Origin: Candidatus Thorarchaeota archaeon
GTDB taxonomy: Archaea > Asgardarchaeota > Thorarchaeia > Thorarchaeales > Thorarchaeaceae
Length of the DNA stretch: 64,000 bases
Direction: 5' to 3'
Assembly: GCA_029855935.1 (NCBI GenBank)
Contig: JAGSHN010000016.1
Span: 62,001-126,000, forward strand
Part shown: in pieces, positions 8,228 to 15,163 of the stretch
How positions within the stretch are numbered: position 1 is the stretch's first letter
Layout of the letters: each line of letters starts with the position of its first letter
The notes under the pieces: model-generated
Seen by the model: the letters and a program-made list of their open reading frames with translations, nothing else
What the model was told of the DNA's origin: nothing
The model's database searches: none
Made by a program: the position numbers and the translations under genes

Positions 8228-9412
8228 TCAACTCCGGCGTTTCATCAGAAGGACTATTCCGGCGACTCCCGCCATTGTGGCGAGAGATCCTGCCATTATG
8301 GCCCATTGGTCGAGTGAGGGTGCTGGCGGGACGACTACGACCATGACGGTATGGTGTGAGGAGTTTCCCTCCCAGTCCTCGACCAGAATGGTGATGTTGA
8401 CCTCTCCCAGTCCGTGCCGCACTACCCGATATCGTACCGTATCGTTCACCAAGACTGCTGGTGCAAAAATAGCGCCATTGACAATCACTCTGTATCGTTT
8501 CGGGAAGTGATCGTGCACGGTCCACGTGACGATAATCTTCGCCAGTCCAGAATCATTGGCCTCGATGATGATCTCTCTCTGACCGCTCACCTCAGGGGGT
8601 GTGTCATCTACGAGTTGTCTGGGAGCGCGGTCAGACGAACTCGCGGGACCCGGAATGTCATACTCGTTTCCTGGCGTCCAGTCGTGCCACCGGTTTCCCG
8701 TGCCCTTTCCGTCATCCCACAGGTTGTACGTCCCGGAGTCGTAGGCGTTCGTTTCGCTGTCCCCGGCCTCGCTGTAGCCGTTCCATCCGATGCTGTTATC
8801 GTAGATCTGATTGTGATGGGCGTTGTACAGGGCTACGCCATATCGTGAGTTACCGAATAGCCAATCTCCCACGACACTGCTCTCATTGCAGTTGTCAAGA
8901 ACGATGCCCTGCGTGTTGTGATGTATCTGATTCTTCCTGATGGTCGACCTGAGAGACGAGATCGCCCATACCCCGGTCCCGCACACCGCTATCCTGTTGG
9001 AATCCACAGTCACATCTGTCGAGTTCGTAATCTGAATTCCAGCAGTACCAAGCTGAATCGTGTTGTTGCTGATGACCCCGCCTGTGACGTTGCACAACTC
9101 GATGACAGCGGTCCGTCCGCCGATGAGAGTACAATCCCTAATGATGAAGTGGGCGCGTGTGTTCATGACTGTGATGCAGAAATCATGCCCATTGATTGTC
9201 AGTCCCGCGATGACGTAGGGATTCTCCTCAGTCCCCGAACCGGGCCACTGGGCAAGACCACTATCGTCTAGGATGAGAATCTGCGAGTCGGCGGCTGTCG
9301 ACGGATGTGATGATAAGACTGAGCCACCTTGTACACGTGGCACGAGGAGTGACATCGTCATAAGAATAGCAATGGCGACCGCAACGGTTGGTTGAAGATG
9401 ATTGTGAATCAA
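8228..9412 (-). CDS. Secreted NosD-type right-handed beta-helix protein with C-terminal membrane anchor
   Basis: 394 residues. A signal peptide covers about residues 8-30 (VAIAILMTMSLLVPRVQGG). Residues ~50-220 are parallel beta-helix rungs of the NosD/periplasmic copper-binding type (VISNNTIQLGTAGIQITNST, VTVDSNRIAVCGTGVWAISS, NSRYGVALYNAHHNQIYDNS), followed by the common W-D-G-GNRW-D cap. Residues ~270-360 form an Ig-like beta domain. A C-terminal hydrophobic helix (AIMAGSLATMAGVAGIVLLM) ends in KRRS, so the protein is anchored facing outward. Such proteins decorate archaeal surfaces and may bind carbohydrates. It converges on the PHP gene with an 11 bp gap. Confidence 0.9.
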   Translation of the reverse strand: MIHNHLQPTVAVAIAILMTMSLLVPRVQGGSVLSSHPSTAADSQILILDDSGLAQWPGSGTEENPYVIAGLTINGHDFCITVMNTRAHFIIRDCTLIGGRTAVIELCNVTGGVISNNTIQLGTAGIQITNSTDVTVDSNRIAVCGTGVWAISSLRSTIRKNQIHHNTQGIVLDNCNESSVVGDWLFGNSRYGVALYNAHHNQIYDNSIGWNGYSEAGDSETNAYDSGTYNLWDDGKGTGNRWHDWTPGNEYDIPGPASSSDRAPRQLVDDTPPEVSGQREIIIEANDSGLAKIIVTWTVHDHFPKRYRVIVNGAIFAPAVLVNDTVRYRVVRHGLGEVNITILVEDWEGNSSHHTVMVVVVPPAPSLDQWAIMAGSLATMAGVAGIVLLMKRRS

Positions 9413-9507
9413 GATACTCGCCTACACCTTGGTCTATGTCGTCCTATGGGAGATGGCCCGCTTCGAGGTCGCATGGACCGTGGCATTGCGTGCCTTCGGA
9501 ACAGACG

Positions 9508-9515
9508 ATATAAGT
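9508..9515 (+). promoter_or_regulatory. TATA box of the DUF362 gene
   Basis: atataagt lies about 25 nt ahead of the ATG at 9537, which implies a leaderless or nearly leaderless transcript. Confidence 0.5.
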
Positions 9516-9536
9516 TGAGACACAAAAGTCTTGGCG

Positions 9537-10388
9537 ATGGCGATGTTGACCCGGTATTCAGCACGTGTCGTGCGTGTCCGTGTGGGTTCTGACCTCCAGA
9601 CCGCTATCAAGAAGGGCATCACTGCCCTAGACCACGAAGCGGCCTCCCTTGTCCCGGGCAAGACGTTCACCATCAAACCAAATCTCAACAGTGCTGACCC
9701 GTATCCGGCGTCAAGTGATCCTGCCTTCGTCCGTGCCCTGGGTGAAGTCCTACTTGATATGGGTGCGGCCAATCTCAGGCTTGTAGAGTGTTCGATGCTC
9801 GGCGTGAGGACAAGGGATGTTGCTACGAAGACCGGTATGATGTCTGTAGCCGAGGAGCTGGGTACGGAGATTGAGTTTCTTGATGAGGGCGAGTGGATAG
9901 AGCAGACGGTTCCTGGCGGAAGGTATCTTCGGCGTGTGCGGGTCGGAGACGCTCTGCTGAGGGCTGAGAACATAGTTCTTGCGCCGTGCCTCAAGACCCA
10001 CAAGTACGCGCGTTTCACCGGGGCTATGAAGCTCTTTGTAGCCTCTATGCGCAAGCGGGACAGAATACTTCTTCATGCACGTCACCTTGAGGAGAAGATT
10101 CCCGAACTTGCCTCGCTCTTCCATCCTGTACTGATAGTGATGGACGCCCGCAAGGTCTTCGTCACTGGTGGTCCCTTCTCGGGAAGAGTCGAGTCGCCTG
10201 GACTGGTCATAGTCGGGACCGACATGGTTGCTGTGGACGTGGTCGGTGTCAGAGTGCTGCAGCGGTATGAGGCAAAGAATCGGTTGGACGTGGATGCCTG
10301 GGAACTGCCGCAGATTAGGAGGGCCGTCGAGCTTGGTATGGGCGTTGTATCCGATGATCAGATAGAGCTCCTTGACATCGAGGCCTAG
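9537..10388 (+). CDS. DUF362 family protein
   Basis: 283 residues from the ATG at 9537. A TTG (9531) and a second ATG (9543) are alternatives. The sequence follows the DUF362 pattern: IKPNLN-ADPYPASSDPAFVRAL near residue 45, the LVECSMLG strand, LAPCLKTHKYARFTGAMKLF, and the closing VIGTD-like VGTDMVAVDVVGVRVL. DUF362 proteins are often fused to or adjacent to ferredoxin domains, and some act in quinone or cofactor chemistry. This copy has no iron-sulfur cysteine cluster. The biochemical role is unknown. It is monocistronic and converges on the next gene with a 2 bp gap. Confidence 0.85.
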   Translation: MAMLTRYSARVVRVRVGSDLQTAIKKGITALDHEAASLVPGKTFTIKPNLNSADPYPASSDPAFVRALGEVLLDMGAANLRLVECSMLGVRTRDVATKTGMMSVAEELGTEIEFLDEGEWIEQTVPGGRYLRRVRVGDALLRAENIVLAPCLKTHKYARFTGAMKLFVASMRKRDRILLHARHLEEKIPELASLFHPVLIVMDARKVFVTGGPFSGRVESPGLVIVGTDMVAVDVVGVRVLQRYEAKNRLDVDAWELPQIRRAVELGMGVVSDDQIELLDIEA

Positions 10389-10390
10389 AA

Positions 10391-11011
10391 TCAGACCTCT
10401 CTGCCGTCGTCATCCGTTGCCGGGACCATTGCCGGCCCGTCTATGACCACCGCATTGGTGCCATTCAGCATGAGGAAGCGACGCAGGTACTGTTCGTTGG
10501 ACAGTTGCAGGAGTACGATGCCCTTCCCTCTGTCAATCTTCAGCACGACGATCGCGCGCTCAAGAGCCCTCGGCAACGCAGAATACGCAACGAGGCCAGC
10601 CATCGACAATATCATGCCTGCAAGCAGTACGGCCGGAATCAGCACAGGACCGCCATAGCGAAGTGCCCGAATGGTTGCAAGGCTGAAGAACAGGATGGGA
10701 TACATCAGAATGAAGAATGCGACGGCCGCGACAAGCTTTGTTGTGGTCGTCCTCACACTGTGAGCGTGCATCTCACATACAGGGATGAGGAATGCCACCA
10801 TCCTATGAGGCTGGACTGTGGGTACGTGAGGACTGAATCCAGGTTGCCAGCTGGGATGGACGTTTGTGCTCTCAGAGGGCGCATCTGTCTCGGCAACCGT
10901 GAGTACTACTAGATCTTCAGGCTCCCCTAGACAGACAGGACAGGCCTCGGGCCATTTCAACTCAGAGAGTTTGCATCTCACTGTAGGGGCATTCTGTCGG
11001 CGCCACCTCAT
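10391..11011 (-). CDS. Zinc-motif membrane protein of unknown function
   Basis: 206 residues; ATG with GAGGAGAT upstream. The N-terminal ~85 residues are soluble with CPVC at about residue 25 and a second cysteine/histidine group IPVCEMHAH near 76-84, which could form a zinc site of the type C-x2-C...C-x2-H. Two membrane helices follow (about 90-115 and 120-143), then a cytosolic tail ending in a beta-rich piece (KIDRGKGIVLLQLSNEQYLR). I do not recognise a family. It is 20 bp downstream of the Alba-like gene on the same strand, so the two are probably co-transcribed. Confidence 0.7.
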   Translation of the reverse strand: MRWRRQNAPTVRCKLSELKWPEACPVCLGEPEDLVVLTVAETDAPSESTNVHPSWQPGFSPHVPTVQPHRMVAFLIPVCEMHAHSVRTTTTKLVAAVAFFILMYPILFFSLATIRALRYGGPVLIPAVLLAGMILSMAGLVAYSALPRALERAIVVLKIDRGKGIVLLQLSNEQYLRRFLMLNGTNAVVIDGPAMVPATDDDGREV

Positions 11012-11031
11012 GCAGAGATCTCCTCAGCCGC

Positions 11032-11424
11032 CTACGAGGAGTTCTTCTTCTCGTCCTCAGGCGGCATTATCACAATCTGGATGCTGGTGTGAGGTTTTCC
11101 CTCGCTGTCAGCGGCGTCGAAGGTGTCGAAGGCCATCTGGTAGATGAATCGTTTCTCCCGCTTCTTGATCTCGTGTGCGACGCGGACGGAGAGACCAACA
11201 CCTTTGAAGCCGTAGCCTCTGATGGCCACCATCCTACGGTCGTTCTTGACAAGATTGTGGACAGTGGCAGCTATCTTGCCGACATTGATGCGGCCAGCAC
11301 CTGGTGCTATCTCCAGCAGTACGTAGTCACTGGTGGGATAGACCTCCACCTCATTCTCCATCGTGATTGCAACTACCTCGTCGCCCACTCGAAGCGGCTC
11401 GGGAATCCTATCGTGGAGTGACAT
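11032..11424 (-). CDS. Alba-like small protein
   Basis: 130 residues from the ATG at 11424, which has GGGTGAT upstream. The open frame extends further back but without a good ribosome site. The central part runs INVGKIAATVHNLVKND, RRMVAIRGYGFKGVGLSVRVA, HEIKKREK, followed by HTSIQIVIMPPEDE. This copies the Alba fold order: helix, strand with R-G-x-A/G, helix of alternating hydrophobics, long hairpin, last strand. Alba proteins bind DNA or RNA in archaea. The N-terminal 40 residues (VGDEVVAITMENEVEVYPTS) are an extra beta-rich region not found in core Alba. The call rests on pattern only, so a related RNA-binding fold is possible. Confidence 0.55.
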   Translation of the reverse strand: MSLHDRIPEPLRVGDEVVAITMENEVEVYPTSDYVLLEIAPGAGRINVGKIAATVHNLVKNDRRMVAIRGYGFKGVGLSVRVAHEIKKREKRFIYQMAFDTFDAADSEGKPHTSIQIVIMPPEDEKKNSS

Positions 11425-11521
11425 GTCGATCACCCTTCTGGGCGGTCTCTGGTTGTGGTTGTGAACCTGACGCCATCGCTTATGATTGCGCAGATTGTTC
11501 ACGCAATGCCACTATCTTGCC

Positions 11522-11532
11522 CGTTATATACT
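11522..11532 (+). promoter_or_regulatory. TATA box of the ABC importer genes
   Basis: cgttatatact about 40 nt ahead of the ATG at 11566. The leader then carries GGAGAGG as ribosome site. Confidence 0.5.
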
Positions 11533-11565
11533 CTGAGGAAAGGGTGAATCCGGAGAGGAACGGCA

Positions 11566-12546
11566 ATGGAACGCAAGAAGACATACGCGCTGACGGTCGC
11601 CGTCATCGTGGTGGCCTCTGCGGCCCTTGTGGCACTGTGGTACCCGACGACGACCACGGATGTGCGAATCGGCTATCTCTCACAGGATCTTCATCAACTT
11701 GCTCTCAGAGTGGCCTTTGTCAAGGGCTGGTTCCAGGAGGCCGGTCTGAACGTGGAACTCGTACAGTTTCAGAACGGCGCATATGAGATGGATGGTTTTC
11801 TAGCAGGGCAGATAGACATGGGCTATCTTGGTGTCGCGCCGGCCCTCACGAAGTCGATAAGCCAGAACATATCAATCACAGTTCTCGCTGCTGCGAATCT
11901 GGAGGGCTCTGCGCTGATGGTGATGAAAGAGGAGTATGATGCAGGACGCATAACTCAGGTCAGTGACCTTGTTGGAAAGACGATTCTCCAGCCAGGTCCG
12001 TCCACTGTGCAGAACTTTCTGCTGCGTCTTGCGCTGAACCAGTCAGGTCTCTCTGTTGACGATGTCTTTCTGGAGACTGCAAGGGTACAGGACATGGGAA
12101 TCTCTCTGACGGCCGATAGACCTGCCTTCATCGCGTGGGAGCCATTCCCGGCGTTGGCCCAGGCCGAGGGTCAGGCCGTCCCTCTGCTGTTGTCGGGAGA
12201 CATATGGCCACGTCATCCGTGTTGCGTGGTGGCAAGTGGCAACACTTTCCTTGACGCCCACCCCGACATTGTTCAGAAGGTGGTAGAGATCCACAAGCGG
12301 GCCGAACAGTGGATTGTCAACAATCCTAGTGAGGCCCTTCAGATCGCCATCGATTGGCTCGGCATAGACCCCACTCCTGTCGAGACGGCATTCAACCGCA
12401 TCATCTACGACTTCAACGTGAATCGTACTGGTGTGGAGAGGTATCTGAGGTTCCTGATTGACCAGGGCCTGGTCAATATGGACCCCGGCAATGTCGATGG
12501 GTTCCTCGACTCCTTCATCGACACGTCATTCCTCGAGTCTGCCTGA
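11566..12546 (+). CDS. ABC importer substrate-binding protein (NMT1/SsuA-like)
   Basis: 326 residues. The N-terminal helix (YALTVAVIVVASAALVALWY) is an uncleaved anchor or signal. The mature domain begins VRIGYLSQDLHQLALRVAFVKGWFQEAGLNVELV and continues with QIDMGYLGVAPAL and GKTILQPGPSTVQNFLL, the pattern of the NMT1/SsuA/TauA/ThiY fold that captures sulfonates, nitrate, taurine or pyrimidine precursors. A double cysteine occurs at HPCCVVASG, where related proteins also carry cysteines. The neighbours are a matching permease (42 bp downstream) and an ATPase on the opposite strand. The substrate cannot be told from sequence. Confidence 0.88.
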   Translation: MERKKTYALTVAVIVVASAALVALWYPTTTTDVRIGYLSQDLHQLALRVAFVKGWFQEAGLNVELVQFQNGAYEMDGFLAGQIDMGYLGVAPALTKSISQNISITVLAAANLEGSALMVMKEEYDAGRITQVSDLVGKTILQPGPSTVQNFLLRLALNQSGLSVDDVFLETARVQDMGISLTADRPAFIAWEPFPALAQAEGQAVPLLLSGDIWPRHPCCVVASGNTFLDAHPDIVQKVVEIHKRAEQWIVNNPSEALQIAIDWLGIDPTPVETAFNRIIYDFNVNRTGVERYLRFLIDQGLVNMDPGNVDGFLDSFIDTSFLESA

Positions 12547-12588
12547 GCGACAGACACAAAAGATGGAGATGGCTCCGAGCGGACTGAG

Positions 12589-13416
12589 ATGCTGGACTCA
12601 CAGGTCGAATCTGAAAGGAGGCCCCAAGAGACCTCTCGCGCGTTGAACAGACAGATCCGACGACTGGTCATTCGGGGTCTTCTCCCATTTCTTATCGTAC
12701 TCGGTATCTGGCAGCTCGTCGCGTACCTTGCCCAGGGGATTGGACTTGTTGATGTCGCCACCGCGTTCGTCCGCCTGGTGGTGCAGGGCGACGCTGACGG
12801 TCGCACGCTTGGTCAACACACCGCCATGAGCGTGTATCGTGTCACGCTCGGATTCTTGGCCGCCATTGTGACGGGCGTGCCACTAGGCATAGCTGTGGGC
12901 AGATACAAGGTGGTGGACGCGATACTGGGACCAGTCATAGATGCCATGCGTCCCATCCCTCCCATTGCTTGGATACCACTGTCCATCCTGATGTTCCGCA
13001 CGAATATCACCGGTGCGCAGGTCTTCATCATCTGGATTGGCGCCTTCTTTCCAATTCTCATCAACACAACTGCGGGCGTCAAACGAACGGATCCCGTGCA
13101 TCTCGATGTGGCCCGTACGTTCGGTGCCACAGAGCGTCAAATACTCACGAAGGTGGTCCTACCGTCGGCCGCCCCTGAGATCTTCGCCGGTTTCCGAATC
13201 GGCTTTGGTATCGGCTGGATGTGTCTGGTGGCGGCAGAGATGATCGGCGGTGGTCTGGGCCTCGGCTATCTCGTGATAATCGCGGAGCAGCTCGGCCGGA
13301 CTGGCGAGACAATATCAGCGATGCTTGTCATAGGCGTGATAGGCTTCATCATAAGCTATGTCTTCCTGCAGATTGAGCGCAGGCTTCTCAGATGGAGGCG
13401 TGAGGTCTCTATCTAG
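12589..13416 (+). CDS. ABC importer permease (SsuC/TauC-like)
   Basis: 275 residues. About six membrane helices and the conserved cytoplasmic coupling loop (LDVARTFGATERQILTKVVLPSAAPEIFAGFRIG), which is the EAA motif of BPD_transp_1 permeases and docks on the ATPase. The N-terminal ~30 residues are polar and basic. The preceding substrate-binding gene and the convergent ATPase complete a SsuABC-type importer. The stop overlaps the end of the ATPase gene by 4 bp in convergent orientation, so the ATPase must have its own promoter. Confidence 0.92.
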   Translation: MLDSQVESERRPQETSRALNRQIRRLVIRGLLPFLIVLGIWQLVAYLAQGIGLVDVATAFVRLVVQGDADGRTLGQHTAMSVYRVTLGFLAAIVTGVPLGIAVGRYKVVDAILGPVIDAMRPIPPIAWIPLSILMFRTNITGAQVFIIWIGAFFPILINTTAGVKRTDPVHLDVARTFGATERQILTKVVLPSAAPEIFAGFRIGFGIGWMCLVAAEMIGGGLGLGYLVIIAEQLGRTGETISAMLVIGVIGFIISYVFLQIERRLLRWRREVSI

Positions 13417-14198
13417 GCCCCCTGACGCGCAAGGGCCTTCTCCTGTTCGACTCTCAGTGTATCAAGTATTCTTGCCCTATACTCCAGACACTGAGGGCTT
13501 GCACGCTTTCGTGGCCTCGGAATCTTCACGACGTACTCGTCGATTATCCTTGCAGGAACGTTGCTGAGGAGAAGTATGCGGTCCGACATAAAGACGGCCT
13601 CATCGACATTGTGTGTCACGAATATGACAGTCGAGCCTGTCTCCTGCCAGATTCTCAGAAACTCCTCCTGCAGGTAGTTCCTTGTCTGCGCATCGAGATT
13701 GGACAGTCCCTCATCGGCAACGAGGATGTCTGGAGAGGTCACGAGGCTCCGTGCCAACTCGGTCTTCCTCGCTTGCCCGCCTGAGATCTCGTGTGGCAGG
13801 TGATTCTCAAGTCCACGCATTCGAATCAGGTCGATCATCCTGTCCGAGAGCTGTCTTCTCTCCTCAGGCGGGACACCACGTATCTCAAGGCCGAACTCTA
13901 TGTTCTCACGGACAGTCCGCCACGGAAACAGGCTCTCCTGCTGGAAGATGTATCCAACACGGCTATGTCCGATCCCGACCACCTCACCGTCTATCATCAC
14001 CTCGCCCTCATCAGGCTCTAGCAGGCCCGCGACTATCTTTAGCAGCGTCGTCTTGCCACATCCCGATGGCCCTACAATGCTGAGGAACTCTCCCTCACGC
14101 ACTGTGAAAGAGATGCCATCGAGCACCCGCAAGACACCGTCGTCGTTCTCGAATGACTTGACTATGCCCCGAACGGTGAGCTTTGGTCGACCAGACAT
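13413..14198 (-). CDS. ABC importer ATPase (SsuB/TauB-like)
   Basis: 261 residues. Walker A GPSGCGKTT (near residue 43), Q-loop IFQQESLFPWRTV, signature SGGQARKTELARSL, Walker B DILVADEGLSNLD, and the switch His in VTHNVDEA. It is a full-length nucleotide-binding subunit of the nitrate/sulfonate/taurine group. The usual DEPF after Walker B is replaced by DEGLS and the signature has KTELA in place of QR-AIA; the catalytic Glu is kept. It is encoded opposite and convergent to the permease rather than in the usual cotranscribed order. Confidence 0.92.
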   Translation of the reverse strand: MSGRPKLTVRGIVKSFENDDGVLRVLDGISFTVREGEFLSIVGPSGCGKTTLLKIVAGLLEPDEGEVMIDGEVVGIGHSRVGYIFQQESLFPWRTVRENIEFGLEIRGVPPEERRQLSDRMIDLIRMRGLENHLPHEISGGQARKTELARSLVTSPDILVADEGLSNLDAQTRNYLQEEFLRIWQETGSTVIFVTHNVDEAVFMSDRILLLSNVPARIIDEYVVKIPRPRKRASPQCLEYRARILDTLRVEQEKALARQGA

Positions 14199-14337
14199 AG
14201 CCTGAGCCCTTTCAGAGTCTGTCTTATATGCTACGCTGTGGTCGCCGCGACTTCTCTCCGCCGTCTATGATGGTTCTGTGTAGTGCTCAAACCGGACTCG
14301 GCCTGTACTCACGAACGGGTAAGTCCGGGGTCGACCC

Positions 14338-14790
14338 TCATTCTGCGGGCGGGGATGGGACGGAGAACTCTCTCCAAGTGGCAATGACTGGGATGATGAC
14401 GAGTAGGAAGATCACCACATTCAGTATGACATTGATCCATACGGCGAAGAACATCGAGTAGCCAGTGTCGATGACGAACCAGAGGATGAGGCCTGAGAAC
14501 AGGCAGTCTCTTGCCCATCTCTCCCTTCTCTTGAATGGATACCGCGCTATGAACGTGGCAAACACGCCCCATCCAGCGACGGTAGCTCCCCATGCGCCAA
14601 AGACCCATCTCTGGAACATAGACACTCCCTCTGATGTGGTCTGGGAGCCAAAGAAGACGCTATTGATGCTTGTGTCAAACACGTTGAACACTATCGTACC
14701 ATTGAGGAATGCCATAAGCAGCCCAAAGAGTGTTATGATGACTCCGACGATGATCAGCCATCTCTGCCATAGATCGAATCCTGTCTTCAC
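14338..14790 (-). CDS. Four-helix membrane protein of unknown function
   Basis: 150 residues from the GTG at 14790, chosen because GGAGAGAAGGG lies directly ahead. An ATG at 14832 or GTG at 14853 would add up to 21 residues. Four hydrophobic helices are visible (LIIVGVIITLFGLLMAFL; VFGAWGATVAGWGVFATFI; LFSGLILWFVIDTGYSMFFA; WINVILNVVIFLLVIIPVI) with a basic loop YPFKRRERW between the second and third. No family is recognised. It stands alone between the ABC ATPase and a divergent GTPase gene. Confidence 0.65.
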   Translation of the reverse strand: MKTGFDLWQRWLIIVGVIITLFGLLMAFLNGTIVFNVFDTSINSVFFGSQTTSEGVSMFQRWVFGAWGATVAGWGVFATFIARYPFKRRERWARDCLFSGLILWFVIDTGYSMFFAVWINVILNVVIFLLVIIPVIATWREFSVPSPPAE

Positions 14791-15163
14791 CCCTTCTCTC
14801 CTCTCAACAGTGAATGCTGTGTACAGCGACATACCCCGACAGACCACCGCCACGGCCGTGTGGGCACATTAGACAGTCTTGACGTACATCCTCATAAGTA
14901 TGGCGAGTTCGCGCACCGAAATACAGATACCCCTTGGTATGTTGTTCATTCTTGAGGACCCTGATATCGTCAGACAAGGTGGTATGCGCCTTGTGTAGGC
15001 TCCTGCTCCTCCGAGGGGCTGATGGTGAAGATTGTGGGTGCGGTGATGGCAAGCGCACAAAGTACAAAAGGTTCTCGACAACGGAGATAGACTGAAGTCG
15101 GTGATGTTTAACGTACCATCAACAAGGTGTGGTACAGACCGATAGATTGGAAGGTATGTCGAA
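14791..15163. other. Intergenic region with divergent promoters
   Basis: 373 bp between the divergent membrane-protein and GTPase-fusion genes. A TATA-like gttta at about 15106-15112 lies ~55 nt ahead of the GTPase start. No other structure, RNA gene or convincing small frame is seen. Confidence 0.4.

Noticed and set aside
9434-10054. Long minus-strand frame opposite the DUF362 gene
   Set aside because: Ser/Arg/Thr-rich shadow of a well-supported gene on the other strand; no motif and no start site.
11566-14198. Assignment of the ABC importer to a thiamine precursor
   Set aside because: The fold group covers several substrates and no thiamine gene or riboswitch is seen nearby.
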